Shown: positions 1 to 7,414 of the stretch, piece by piece
How positions within the stretch are numbered: the stretch's first letter is position 1
Layout of the letters: the number at the start of each line of letters is the position of its first letter
DNA from: Alcanivorax sp. DP30
Lineage (GTDB): Bacteria; Pseudomonadota; Gammaproteobacteria; Pseudomonadales; Alcanivoracaceae
Assembly: GCF_009882945.1 (NCBI RefSeq)
Contig: NZ_WTUY01000002.1
Coordinates: 374,927 to 438,926 of the forward strand
DNA length: 64,000 nucleotides
Direction: 5' to 3'
The notes under the pieces: model-generated
Told to the model about the DNA's origin: nothing
Database searches by the model: none
The model's input: the letters and a program-made list of their open reading frames with translations, nothing else
Position numbers and translations under genes: made by a program

Positions 1-563
1 GCCAGGGTATTGATGGGGGAGCGCAGTCCCAGGTAGTAACGCAGGGTCAGCAGATACGACAGGGGCCCACAGAACTGTTCAATGGGCAGGTAGGCCAGAC
101 CTTGCTGGTCAAGATGTTCGCCAGCCTCACTAACGCTGCTGGCCACCTTCAGGCCAAGGGCGGGAAGCAGCTCATCGGTATAGACACGGTTAGGTGTGTG
201 TGCGGGGCCGCCATGGAGCAGGGTGCGAATCCCCTGATCGGCCAGGAGTATAGTGGCCAACAGGTACCAGGGGTGGTGTTTCTTCTTGCCGGCATAGCTG
301 GGCCAGTCCAGTTGCACCGCGGGAAAGCCGGCCAGCGTCCGGTCACACAGGGCTCGACAGGCATCCAGAAAGCCGGCCAGTTCTTCCGGGGTTTCTTCCT
401 TTACCCGCAGCAGCATCAGGAAGGCACCCAACTGCACCTCTTCCGCCTTGCCATCGAGAATCATCTGCATGGCGTCCCGGGCTTCTTCCCGGGTCAGGCT
501 GCGACGGGCGCGCTTGCCGCGGCCAAGCGTACGAACGTATTCAGCAAAGGCATGTTCGCTCAT
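1..563 (-). CDS. ybiB: TrpD2/YbiB-like glycosyltransferase-fold protein (partial, C-terminus outside window)
   Basis: The first 187 or so residues of a protein of the anthranilate phosphoribosyltransferase-like TrpD2/YbiB family. YbiB proteins have the TrpD fold but bind nucleic acid and are not tryptophan enzymes. Visible hallmarks are an N-terminal helical segment with LGRGKRARRSLTREEA and LGAFLMLLRVKEETPEEL, then the HGGPAHTPNRVYTDEL region where the TrpD glycine-rich loop would lie. The start at 563 is chosen because GAGG lies 5 bases upstream. It is downstream of tusBCD, 70 bases after the tusB stop, and the same arrangement of a 'glycosyl transferase family protein' beside tus genes is known in pseudomonads. 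The C-terminal half is not seen. The family call is from recalled similarity and is fairly sure; the function is not. Confidence 0.75.
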   Translation of the reverse strand, partial: MSEHAFAEYVRTLGRGKRARRSLTREEARDAMQMILDGKAEEVQLGAFLMLLRVKEETPEELAGFLDACRALCDRTLAGFPAVQLDWPSYAGKKKHHPWYLLATILLADQGIRTLLHGGPAHTPNRVYTDELLPALGLKVASSVSEAGEHLDQQGLAYLPIEQFCGPLSYLLTLRYYLGLRSPINTL

Positions 564-632
564 TAAAACCTCGCAATACGCCCCACGCATCACATTTGCA
601 CGCAGACTTGCCAGGGGCGCGATTTCTATAAA

Positions 633-887
633 TCAGTACCAGCTGGTACAGGGGCCGTGTGCAGCCACCAGATCCAGCAGAGTTGTGTGATCAATGATCT
701 CGAGATCACTGTTTGGTGTTTTAATCTGCGGGTGCTCCAGCAGGTAGGCTTGGCCTTCCAGCGGCAGTGTGGAAGCAAGCAGCAGGCCAGCGTCGGTGAA
801 GACGCAGATGTCATCAGGCTGGTAAAGCGTGAGGAAGGTATCGATACCGGTCTGGTCGCCGGGTTTGAGTCCGATCAGATGCAGCAT
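633..887 (-). CDS. tusB: sulfurtransferase complex subunit TusB
   Basis: TusB is the small subunit of the TusBCD heterohexamer, which takes persulfide sulfur from TusA and hands it to TusE and then MnmA for 2-thiouridine at the tRNA wobble position. The 84-residue product starts MLHLIG and shows the DsrH/TusB pattern of a hydrophobic strand, a DDICVFTDAGLLL segment and a short C-terminus. It is slightly shorter than the roughly 95 residues of the E. coli protein. It starts one base after the tusC stop, so the order tusD-tusC-tusB is an operon. Position and size support the name more than sequence alone, because the family is divergent. Confidence 0.8.
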   Translation of the reverse strand: MLHLIGLKPGDQTGIDTFLTLYQPDDICVFTDAGLLLASTLPLEGQAYLLEHPQIKTPNSDLEIIDHTTLLDLVAAHGPCTSWY

Positions 888-888
888 T

Positions 889-1191
889 TCAGAACACCAG
901 AACCTGTTGGCAGTCGCTACTCAGATTACGCAGCGTAGCGGCACTCAGTTTCTCTACCTGCAAGTAGCCCGGTGCTGCGGTCTCCGAGGCCACACAGCGA
1001 ACCCCGAAATCCGCCAGCTGCGAAAGGCTGTCGTTGGCAGGCAGGGCGGCCAGTGCGTTAAGGCAGCCATCGGTTAGCCACAGGGTGGTAGGCAGGCCGA
1101 AGGCAGCACCGGTCATCAGCATATCCAGCATCTCCTGGAAGCGGTCGCTGAGTGGCGCGTTGGCGCTGGCGATATAAAGCCGGTTAGCCAA
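889..1191 (-). CDS. tusC: sulfurtransferase complex subunit TusC
   Basis: DsrF/TusC-type subunit of the cytoplasmic TusBCD sulfur relay complex. The protein is 100 residues, somewhat shorter than the 119-residue E. coli TusC. It has the DsrE-like fold pattern: a first strand, EMLDMLMTGAAFGLPTTLWLTDG, and a final strand LSSDCQQVLVF. Its start overlaps the end of tusD by 8 bases, which indicates translational coupling. Together with flanking tusB and tusD the assignment is secure. TusC carries no catalytic cysteine in known homologues, consistent with a structural role. Confidence 0.85.
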   Translation of the reverse strand: MANRLYIASANAPLSDRFQEMLDMLMTGAAFGLPTTLWLTDGCLNALAALPANDSLSQLADFGVRCVASETAAPGYLQVEKLSAATLRNLSSDCQQVLVF

Positions 1192-1555
1192 ACTGGAGTA
1201 CCCGGTCTGCGTTGATCATGGCATCAGCCCATTGGCCCAGGCCGACCAGGGTAAACCCCGGCGCCAGTGTGGCGCCCTGATCGGCGGCTACGATGCCACG
1301 GCGTTTCGCTGCTCCCACGCAAACTTCTGCTGTCACACCGCTTTCCTGGATCCATTGTTGCCATTGTTGGGCGGTATTGGCGTTGCTGCCGTCACCACGC
1401 CAGGCCTGACCATTGGCCAGGTGAACGGCATCAGCATAGAAGAAAAGACGGTAGCAGTGATTGTCAGAACTGGTGTGCAGGGATTTGGCGGTAAGGAGGG
1501 CGGTCAGCGCGGCGGGGGAGTCCGCCGCCGCGTTAACCAGTAGAGCAAACTGCAT
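1184..1555 (-). CDS. tusD: sulfurtransferase complex subunit TusD
   Basis: TusD is the DsrE-family subunit that carries the active persulfide cysteine. The 123-residue product starts MQFALLVNAA, and the segment EVCVGAAKRRGI matches the family's active-cysteine region (Cys followed by a basic pair). I chose the start at 1555 rather than an upstream in-frame start because the family begins with this first beta-strand, and because the ATG overlaps the yccA stop by one base (TGATG). That overlap is typical of coupled translation. tusE is not found among the neighbours, so it must lie elsewhere or beyond the window edge. Confidence 0.88.
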   Translation of the reverse strand: MQFALLVNAAADSPAALTALLTAKSLHTSSDNHCYRLFFYADAVHLANGQAWRGDGSNANTAQQWQQWIQESGVTAEVCVGAAKRRGIVAADQGATLAPGFTLVGLGQWADAMINADRVLQFG

Positions 1556-2238
1556 CAATCGTCGCCGCCAAGAGCGGTAAGAAGGTGGAGCAGTGACATG
1601 AACAGGTTGTAGATGGAAACGAACAGGGTGACGGTGGCCAGAATGTAGTTGGTCTCGCCGCCATGAATGATGGCGCTGGTCTGCCACATGATCAGCAGGG
1701 AAGACAGCAATACGAATGCGGCTGAAACTGCCAGGCTCAACGCCGGGATGCCAAGGAAAATGTTGGCAAGACTGGCAACAAACGCAACCAGAACCCCGAT
1801 CATGATGAAGTTGGTCAGGAAGCTGAAGTCCTTGCGGGTCACCAGTGAAATGGCAGACATGGCCACAAAGATGAAGGCTGTGCCGCCAAGGGCCGTGGTG
1901 ACGATTTCCATGCCGCCAGGAATCTGGGCATACATGTTGATGATGGGGCCGGTAGTGAAGCCGAGCCAGCCGGTCAGGCCGAAGACAGCGAGAATACCCC
2001 AGGCACTGTTGCGAAGCATGTTGGTGGCAATCAACAGGCCAAAGTAGATGCCAATTGTCAGCAGGGGATTGATAAATCCGATATTGCTGCTCATGGCGAA
2101 CCAGGAGGCCCCGGTTGCAACAATCAGTGACAGCCCCAGCAGCATGTAGGTGTTTTTAAGGACCTGGGCCGCACGTTCTCCGGTAACGGCCATGCCGTGA
2201 TGCTGCGGAGTCGAGTAGGGGTTGGTCTGGTTATTCAT
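1555..2238 (-). CDS. yccA: Bax inhibitor-1/YccA family membrane protein
   Basis: A 227-residue polytopic inner-membrane protein of the BI-1/YccA family. In E. coli YccA binds and slows the membrane protease FtsH. About seven hydrophobic segments are visible from residue 30 onward, including TYMLLGLSLIVATGAS, GILAVFGLTGWLGFTTGP and FVFVAMSAISL-type stretches. The end, NYILATVTLFVSIYNLFMSLLHLL, has the family's closing helix. The start MNNQTNPY is preferred over MIKI four codons upstream because AAGGA lies 11 bases before it. It heads the tus operon (order yccA-tusD-tusC-tusB), an association also known in Pseudomonas. Confidence 0.9.
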   Translation of the reverse strand: MNNQTNPYSTPQHHGMAVTGERAAQVLKNTYMLLGLSLIVATGASWFAMSSNIGFINPLLTIGIYFGLLIATNMLRNSAWGILAVFGLTGWLGFTTGPIINMYAQIPGGMEIVTTALGGTAFIFVAMSAISLVTRKDFSFLTNFIMIGVLVAFVASLANIFLGIPALSLAVSAAFVLLSSLLIMWQTSAIIHGGETNYILATVTLFVSIYNLFMSLLHLLTALGGDD

Positions 2239-2447
2239 AATCTTGATCATCCTTGTGAATGGTACCTGTGATGATAAGGGCGCGGGCTGCAAAATCAAGG
2301 GAAAGCGTTCCTTGTAACCCACTGTTTTTATGAGGGTAATAGTTTTCCTTTCGGTTTGGACGAATTCACCGCTTTGTGAACGGAATCTCGGGAGAAAACG
2401 CCGAATATTCATACTATATTCGTAGCTTGGGAGGTTTCTTCTTAATT

Positions 2448-3116
2448 ATGACAACGTTATCCATTGCTCCACGTGAAGAGCAGATACAGCTTCAGGGGGT
2501 GCCCGGTGGGCTGGACCAGTCACAGCTGGTAGCCGTTCCTGGCGAAAATGACCGGAAGGTGGAACTGGTTTATGCGCCGAAAGCGGGTGGCACAGCCAGC
2601 AGTCTGTCTCTGTTCAATGGTCGTTTTGTGGAATATCGGCGCAGGGGGCGCAAGGGGCATTCCGCAGTGTTCAATCTTGCCTTTGTTGACCCCAGGCCGT
2701 CCCATGATGTTCACCACGCGCTATTAGAATGGCTGGTTGCCAGCCTTGGATTGTTTGCCATTGCTACGGGGGCTTACCTGCAGATTTGGCTCCTGGCGGC
2801 TACTGGCGCGGGCTGGACCGCTGTACTTGGCGTTGTTGCCCGGCGCAAGCAGCGCAATCGCTGGGTCTTTTTTAGTCGTCATGGGCGCATTGCCTTGTTC
2901 GAGTTGCCTCAGAGCCGTGCCGATGGCGAGCGACTGCAAAAACTGATTTCCATCCTGGCAAAGCGTGGCCAGCTGGCCTGGACCGCGCTCCCGGCGGGCA
3001 AGGAAAGACTGGCCGCTGAAGTGGCCGAGCATCGCCGACTGATGGCCGGCGGAACGATAAGCAAAGACCGCTATGAAATTGCAAAACGACGAATTTTTGG
3101 CCGTTACAAGGCTTAA
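2448..3116 (+). CDS. membrane protein with a SHOCT-like C-terminal segment, function unknown
   Basis: A 222-residue protein I cannot name. The N-terminal 90 residues are soluble and rich in strands, two hydrophobic helices follow (around residues 90-130, LVASLGLFAIATGAYLQIWLLAATGAGWT split by a short turn), then about 90 charged residues. The last 25 residues, including GGTISKDRYEIAKRRIFGRY, resemble the short SHOCT oligomerisation motif (Gly-x-Ile-Ser-x-x-x-Tyr/Phe-x-x-x-Lys). The start at ATG 2448 is chosen because a TATATT element at 2415 would place transcription after the longer GTG start at 2376. GGGAGG lies 13 bases upstream, which is a long spacing. It is divergent from yccA and stands alone before tRNA-Ser. 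Confidence 0.6.
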   Translation: MTTLSIAPREEQIQLQGVPGGLDQSQLVAVPGENDRKVELVYAPKAGGTASSLSLFNGRFVEYRRRGRKGHSAVFNLAFVDPRPSHDVHHALLEWLVASLGLFAIATGAYLQIWLLAATGAGWTAVLGVVARRKQRNRWVFFSRHGRIALFELPQSRADGERLQKLISILAKRGQLAWTALPAGKERLAAEVAEHRRLMAGGTISKDRYEIAKRRIFGRYKA

Positions 3117-3172
3117 CAGGCAATGTGTCGATCAAGTTTCCATCAGTTATTGGTCTTGAGCCCCTGAGGTCG

Positions 3173-3200
3173 TTGACTGGCTAACGGGCTCATGTATTAT
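3173..3200 (+). promoter_or_regulatory. predicted sigma-70 promoter of tRNA-Ser
   Basis: TTGACT at 3173-3178 and TATTAT at 3195-3200 are separated by 16 bases, and the tRNA starts 13 bases later. Strong consensus match and position make this a good promoter call. Confidence 0.65.
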
Positions 3201-3213
3201 TGCTGGCCAGTCA

Positions 3214-3301
3214 GGAGGGGTGGCAGAGTGGCCGAATGCACCGGTCTTGAAAACCGGCGACGGGAGACCGTCCGTGGGTTCAAATCCCACCCCCTCCGCC
3301 A
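3214..3301 (+). tRNA. tRNA-Ser (anticodon UGA)
   Basis: Acceptor stem GGAGGGG pairs with CCCCTCC, followed by discriminator G and an encoded CCA at 3299-3301. The anticodon arm is CCGGT-CTTGAAA-ACCGG with anticodon TGA. A long variable arm (GCGACGGGAGACCGTC region) is present, as expected for a class II serine tRNA. The T-arm contains GGGTTCAAATCCC. All arms fold, so identity is secure. Confidence 0.97.
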
Positions 3302-3310
3302 TACAGAAAA

Positions 3311-3342
3311 GCCCACGCTTACTCAGCGTGGGCTTTTTTTTG
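3311..3342 (+). terminator. intrinsic terminator after tRNA-Ser
   Basis: A 9-bp perfect stem GCCCACGCT / AGCGTGGGC with a 5-base loop is followed by a run of T residues starting at 3334. It ends the tRNA-Ser transcript 10 bases after CCA. Confidence 0.9.
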
Positions 3343-3463
3343 GGCGCTTCGTGGATTTGAGGGAAACCACTGCTCATGGTGTGCTTGCCTGTCTCAAATA
3401 CAAGGGTTGCAGACTTTCCCTCCAGGCCGCATCAGCTTATACGCCTGATATTTTCGATCCGCT

Positions 3464-4522
3464 TCATGCTTGGCTTCCTGAGCCACTGCCATGGGAAAGC
3501 GCCTGTGAATCTTCCAGCATCTTTGAAAAAGTCTGGATGGCATCGATGCCTTGCACATCACATTCCTGAAGCGGGATGTACAGGGTGGGGAGGGTAGTGA
3601 ATAGTTTCCGGATCTCTTCCATATGGCGCTGCTGAGTCACAAGACGCGCCGCAAAAAAAGCCCCGTCCACTGAGTCTGGAAGCACTCGGTTGATGATCAG
3701 TCCCGACACAGGGATGCCTGATTCCTGCAGGCTGTCCACTGCCCGGCGAGTTTCGAGTATGGGTAGCTTCTCCGGTGTCATGACAAAGATAAAGCCGGTT
3801 TTCTCCGGGTCAGAAAGCTGCCTGCGCGCCCGATGAAAGAGGCGCTGCCGGGCCAGCAGGGTGTCGGCGATCTGCTGGCTTCTCGGGTCGAGATCCCGGT
3901 TGGCGTGTTCGGCCGGGTCCTGCATAGGGCTGTCGAGATCCTTGCCGGGGCTAAGATGGTCCAGCACCTTGCCCAGTTGTTGTGCCTTGTGATTGTGCTT
4001 TAGCAGCCCGCTGGTCCAGGCTGCCATGACTTCAGGCAGGCTCAACAGGCGCAGTGTGTGCCCCGTGGGAGCGGTATCGAAGATAACCAGATCGTAATGG
4101 CGTGTTTCTTCATCAATGATCTGCGACAGCCGTTCCAGCAGAGCCGCTTCCTGGGCACCGGGGGACTGACGGCTCAGGCGCAGTTGTTTTTCCAGTTCGC
4201 GGAACTGGTCCGGCCCGGCAAAACGGCGCATCTGGGTGCTGACATTATCCAGATAGCGGTCTACTTCTTCATCCGGATCCAGCTCAAGGGCATACAGGTT
4301 GGCGGCCATACAGCGCACCCGGTTACCGATCTGCTCGCCGAAGGCGTCCCCGAGGCTGTGGGCCGGGTCAGTGGATACCAGCAGCACCTTGCGGCCCATA
4401 TCTGCAGCGCGGCAGGCAATGGCGGCTGCACTAGTGGTTTTACCCACGCCTCCCTTGCCGCCAACCATCAGCAATTGGCGCTGCTGGATCAGATGATCTA
4501 TCTCCAGTGCGTTGTCGGCCAT
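3464..4522 (-). CDS. ArsA/GET3-family ATPase associated with CstA
   Basis: A 352-residue single-domain ATPase of the ArsA/GET3 (TRC40) branch of deviant Walker-A P-loop proteins. Near the N-terminus is the signature P-loop GGKGGVGKTT, followed by STDPAHSLGDAFG (switch I) and later DTAPTGHTLRLLSLP (switch II). Known relatives act in arsenite efflux (ArsA, two fused halves) or tail-anchored protein targeting (GET3). This one has only one half, and no arsB or arsR lies nearby, so arsenite efflux is unlikely. The start at 4522 overlaps the stop of the preceding gene (TGATG), showing coupling to the small protein and cstA. An ATP-driven assembly or targeting role for the transporter is inference. 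Confidence 0.8.
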   Translation of the reverse strand: MADNALEIDHLIQQRQLLMVGGKGGVGKTTSAAAIACRAADMGRKVLLVSTDPAHSLGDAFGEQIGNRVRCMAANLYALELDPDEEVDRYLDNVSTQMRRFAGPDQFRELEKQLRLSRQSPGAQEAALLERLSQIIDEETRHYDLVIFDTAPTGHTLRLLSLPEVMAAWTSGLLKHNHKAQQLGKVLDHLSPGKDLDSPMQDPAEHANRDLDPRSQQIADTLLARQRLFHRARRQLSDPEKTGFIFVMTPEKLPILETRRAVDSLQESGIPVSGLIINRVLPDSVDGAFFAARLVTQQRHMEEIRKLFTTLPTLYIPLQECDVQGIDAIQTFSKMLEDSQALSHGSGSGSQA

Positions 4523-4791
4523 CAGCAACAGCGGAAGTGGTCGAGGGGAGAGCGTTCCATACCCATGCGGGTATGCCATTCGTGAAATCGGTCCATGAGT
4601 AGTGGCTGAAGCTCCAGTGTTGTCCATGCGGCGGGATTGGGTATTCCCATCATCTCTGAAAACACCAGCAGCATGAACAGGTCTTCTTCGTCACGCTTTG
4701 CGCGAGCGATAGCTGCGCGATAAGGAACGTTGTAATACTGCGTACCCAGCTCGTTGAGCCGCTTCAGCGCCCCGCGAATACGCCCAGTCAC
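4522..4791 (-). CDS. small 'cory-CC-star'-like protein between cstA and the ArsA-like ATPase
   Basis: An 89-residue protein starting at GTG 4791, which overlaps the cstA stop (GTGA), and ending on two cysteines directly before the stop (HFRCC). The central segment QYYNVPYRAAIARAKRDEED and the MGIPNPAAW segment are conserved-looking. The terminal Cys-Cys-stop and Tyr-rich core match what I recall as the 'cory-CC-star' family, found beside CstA-type transporters and ArsA-type ATPases. It has no signal peptide and one moderately hydrophobic helix (LFMLLVFSEMMGI). Molecular function is unknown. The terminal cysteines suggest metal binding, redox chemistry or lipid modification, which is inference. 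Confidence 0.65.
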   Translation of the reverse strand: MTGRIRGALKRLNELGTQYYNVPYRAAIARAKRDEEDLFMLLVFSEMMGIPNPAAWTTLELQPLLMDRFHEWHTRMGMERSPLDHFRCC

Positions 4792-6464
4792 GAGGACTGC
4801 TCCACGGGTTCGGCGAAGGCTCTTTTGAGCGCTGCAGCGCATTCCAGTGTTACCAGAAGTGCAGCGATTAGCACCACAACGTCCAGGCCTAGCAGGAACC
4901 AGTCCTGCTTGTCATAGAAGCTCTTCAGCTGAAGAAGCAGCGCCATCAGGGTCATCACCAGCAGGAAGGCCAGAGGCGCCAGGGTGTAAATGGCAGGGCG
5001 TCCACGCCGGACCAGCATGATGGTGATGACCAGCAGGGTCAGGCCGGCAAGAAGCTGGTTGGTGGTACCGAACAATGGCCAGATCAGCAAGCCGCCGCTG
5101 CCATCCGCGCCCCCGGCACCAAAGGCCAGCAGCAAACAACTCACGACAGCTAGCAGGGTGGCAGGAAGAGGTCTGGTCAGCCATTTTTGCTGATAGATCT
5201 CGCCCCATTCCTGGAAGATATAGCGTTGAAGACGCAGTCCTGTATCCATGGTGGTGCCAGCAAAAAGCGCCGCCATTACCGTTAGCAACGTTGCGGCCAC
5301 GCCCACTTCCATGCCCAAACCGCCTGCGAGAATGGCGGCTCCGCCGTCCACAAAGGCTGTCAGACTTCCCTTGCCAAACGCGGTATAGACAGCCTGCCAG
5401 TCAGCCAGGCTGGCGAAGCCTGCAGTGGCGGCGATGATTGCTGCCAGGGCCAGGGAGCCTTCACCCACAGCACCGAAATAGCCCACAAAGCGGGCATCGG
5501 TTTCCCGGTCGAGCTGCTTGGAACTGGTGCCAGAGGCCACAAGACCATGAAAGCCGGAAATGGCCCCGCATGCGATGGTGACAAACAGCAGTGGAAGTAA
5601 TGATGGTGTACCGGGGGGGACGTCCACATTGATCATTGGTGCTACCACGGTGGGGTTGCCGATCAGTACTGCGCCATAAAGCAGAATCAGACCTACAAAC
5701 AGTTGCAGGCCGTTGATGTAGTCACGGGGCTGCAGCAGCATCCATACGGGCAGCAGGGAGGCGATGGCAGCGTAGGCAAACAGCAACAGGATCCAGCTGG
5801 CGCTGGCAGACAAGCCCATGACCTGCTCAGGCAGGGCGACAGGTACCTGCGGGCCGATATAAATCAGGGAGTAAAGAGCGACAACGCCGACCACCGAGAC
5901 GATCCCCAGGCCGATTATTCGCCGATAGATCAGCTGGCCGATGACCAGTGCCACTGCAATGGCGCCCCAAACGGGGACAACCGCGCCGGGGTTATTGATC
6001 AGAAGCTTGGCGATGACCACACCAAACACGGCATTAACCATCAGCAGCACCAGGAAAATGACAATCATGAAGATGGTGCGGGCGCGATGCCCCACCACTT
6101 TACCAGTGAGCGCGCCCACCGACTTGGCGCGATTACGGACGCTGGCCCAAAGCGCGCCGCTGTCGTGCACGCCAGCGAAGAAAATGGTACCTAACACCAC
6201 CCAGGCGAAGGCGGGAAGCCAGCCCCAAATCACGGCGATGGCGGGGCCAACAATGGGTGCGGCCCCGGCGACAGAGGTGAAATGGTGCCCCCACAATACG
6301 TACCGATTGGTGGGTACAAAATCCACGCCATCTTCAAATTCATGGGCAGGGGTGCGAAATTCTGCATCAAGTTTGAAGATGCGGTTGGCGATGAAGCGAG
6401 AGTAGAATAGATAACCGGCGGCCATGCCGCCCAGCCCCAGCAGGAGTAGAACGATTGCACTCAT
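4788..6464 (-). CDS. cstA: CstA-family carbon starvation / peptide or pyruvate transporter
   Basis: A 558-residue inner-membrane protein with about 14-16 hydrophobic helices. The N-terminal region contains NRYVLWGHHFTSVAGAAPIVGPAIAVIWGW and FFAGVHDSGALWASVRNRAKSVG, both hallmarks of the CstA family. E. coli members are CstA (peptide uptake on carbon starvation) and BtsT (pyruvate uptake), each about 700 residues. This protein is of the shorter subclass and lacks roughly 150 residues. The following two genes overlap its end and each other, forming a three-gene unit. No LytS/LytT-type regulator (as for BtsT) lies beside it. The substrate is not predictable from sequence. Confidence 0.88.
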   Translation of the reverse strand: MSAIVLLLLGLGGMAAGYLFYSRFIANRIFKLDAEFRTPAHEFEDGVDFVPTNRYVLWGHHFTSVAGAAPIVGPAIAVIWGWLPAFAWVVLGTIFFAGVHDSGALWASVRNRAKSVGALTGKVVGHRARTIFMIVIFLVLLMVNAVFGVVIAKLLINNPGAVVPVWGAIAVALVIGQLIYRRIIGLGIVSVVGVVALYSLIYIGPQVPVALPEQVMGLSASASWILLLFAYAAIASLLPVWMLLQPRDYINGLQLFVGLILLYGAVLIGNPTVVAPMINVDVPPGTPSLLPLLFVTIACGAISGFHGLVASGTSSKQLDRETDARFVGYFGAVGEGSLALAAIIAATAGFASLADWQAVYTAFGKGSLTAFVDGGAAILAGGLGMEVGVAATLLTVMAALFAGTTMDTGLRLQRYIFQEWGEIYQQKWLTRPLPATLLAVVSCLLLAFGAGGADGSGGLLIWPLFGTTNQLLAGLTLLVITIMLVRRGRPAIYTLAPLAFLLVMTLMALLLQLKSFYDKQDWFLLGLDVVVLIAALLVTLECAAALKRAFAEPVEQSS

Positions 6465-6685
6465 GAAGGTTGCCCTTGGGTCTTGTTGCTGTTTGGCTTT
6501 GACATTAGATGAATCAGTTTCTCATGGCTGACTCGCCGGTCAACGCGACCTATGGCTAATATACCTAAAGTCTCAGTGACTGCGATCACGTTTGCCGAAA
6601 ATGTGCTATGAAAGGTGCAAGCTAGTGCGTATGGTTTTCGGCAGTTTTTGCAGAGCGGGTAAAGGAACTACCCGGAGGTAAAGAA

Positions 6686-7342
6686 ATGATCAAAGTTTTG
6701 GTAGTGGATGACCATGATCTGGTCAGAACCGGCATTGCGAGAATGCTGGATGAAGTCGATGGTATCAAGGTGGTTGGACAAGCCTGTTCTGGCGAAGAGG
6801 CGATTCAGCTTACCCGGGACAAGTCCCCTGATGTTGTTCTTATGGATATCAAGATGCCCGGTATTGGCGGTCTTGAGGCCACCCGGAAGCTGTTGCGTGT
6901 CGACGATGCGCTGCGTGTCATTGCCGTCACCATGTGTGAAGAAGAGCCGTTTCCTTCCCGATTGATGAAAGCCGGCGCCGCAGGTTACATGACTAAAGGT
7001 GCAGATCTGGAAGAAATGGTGCGCGCTATCAAGATAGTCACCACGGGGCAGCGCTATATCAGCCCTGAAATTGCCCAGGCCATGGCACTCAAGCCATACG
7101 TGGGTGAAGAGGCCAGTTTGCTGGACATGCTGTCTGAGCGTGAGCTGCAGATCATGATGATGATCGTTAATTGCCACAAGGTTCAGGATGTGGCTGATAA
7201 GCTGTGTCTCTCTCCGAAAACGGTTAACACCTACCGTTACCGCATCTTCGACAAGCTTGGCGTTTCCAGTGATGTGGAAATGGCCTTGCTGGCCGTGCGC
7301 CATGGCATGCTTGATGCTGTTGAGCAGGCTTTGCCGGATTAA
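6686..7342 (+). CDS. uvrY: UvrY/GacA-type LuxR-family response regulator
   Basis: A 218-residue two-component response regulator of the BarA/UvrY (GacS/GacA) system, which controls the Csr/Rsm small RNAs in gammaproteobacteria. The N-terminal receiver domain (residues 1-120) has the acidic pair VVDDHD, the phospho-acceptor in VLMDIKMPG (Asp54) and the conserved Lys in MTKGAD. The C-terminal LuxR helix-turn-helix (about 145-205) has LSERELQIMMMI and LCLSPKTVNTYRYRIFDKL. A strong Shine-Dalgarno CCCGGAGG precedes the ATG by 7 bases. It is followed by uvrC and pgsA as in E. coli and Pseudomonas, which supports orthology. The cognate BarA/GacS kinase is not in the window. Confidence 0.95.
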   Translation: MIKVLVVDDHDLVRTGIARMLDEVDGIKVVGQACSGEEAIQLTRDKSPDVVLMDIKMPGIGGLEATRKLLRVDDALRVIAVTMCEEEPFPSRLMKAGAAGYMTKGADLEEMVRAIKIVTTGQRYISPEIAQAMALKPYVGEEASLLDMLSERELQIMMMIVNCHKVQDVADKLCLSPKTVNTYRYRIFDKLGVSSDVEMALLAVRHGMLDAVEQALPD

Positions 7343-7383
7343 TCACCAGTCCCATCTGAAAGGAATGTCTCCCCATGCGCTGC

Positions 7384-7389
7384 TATACT
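7384..7389 (+). promoter_or_regulatory. possible -10 element for uvrC
   Basis: TATACT, 25 bases before the uvrC start and inside the 72-base uvrY-uvrC gap. The -35 region is poor. The same TATACT in a similar CTATACTG context precedes pgsA, so the element may be real, but this is weak evidence. Confidence 0.35.
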
Positions 7390-7414
7390 GAGCGAATAAA
7401 CCGGAGACATTTCC

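Noticed and set aside
3464-4522. Arsenite efflux ATPase ArsA
   Set aside because: Only one ATPase half is present and no arsB, arsC or arsR lies nearby. The link to cstA fits a different role.
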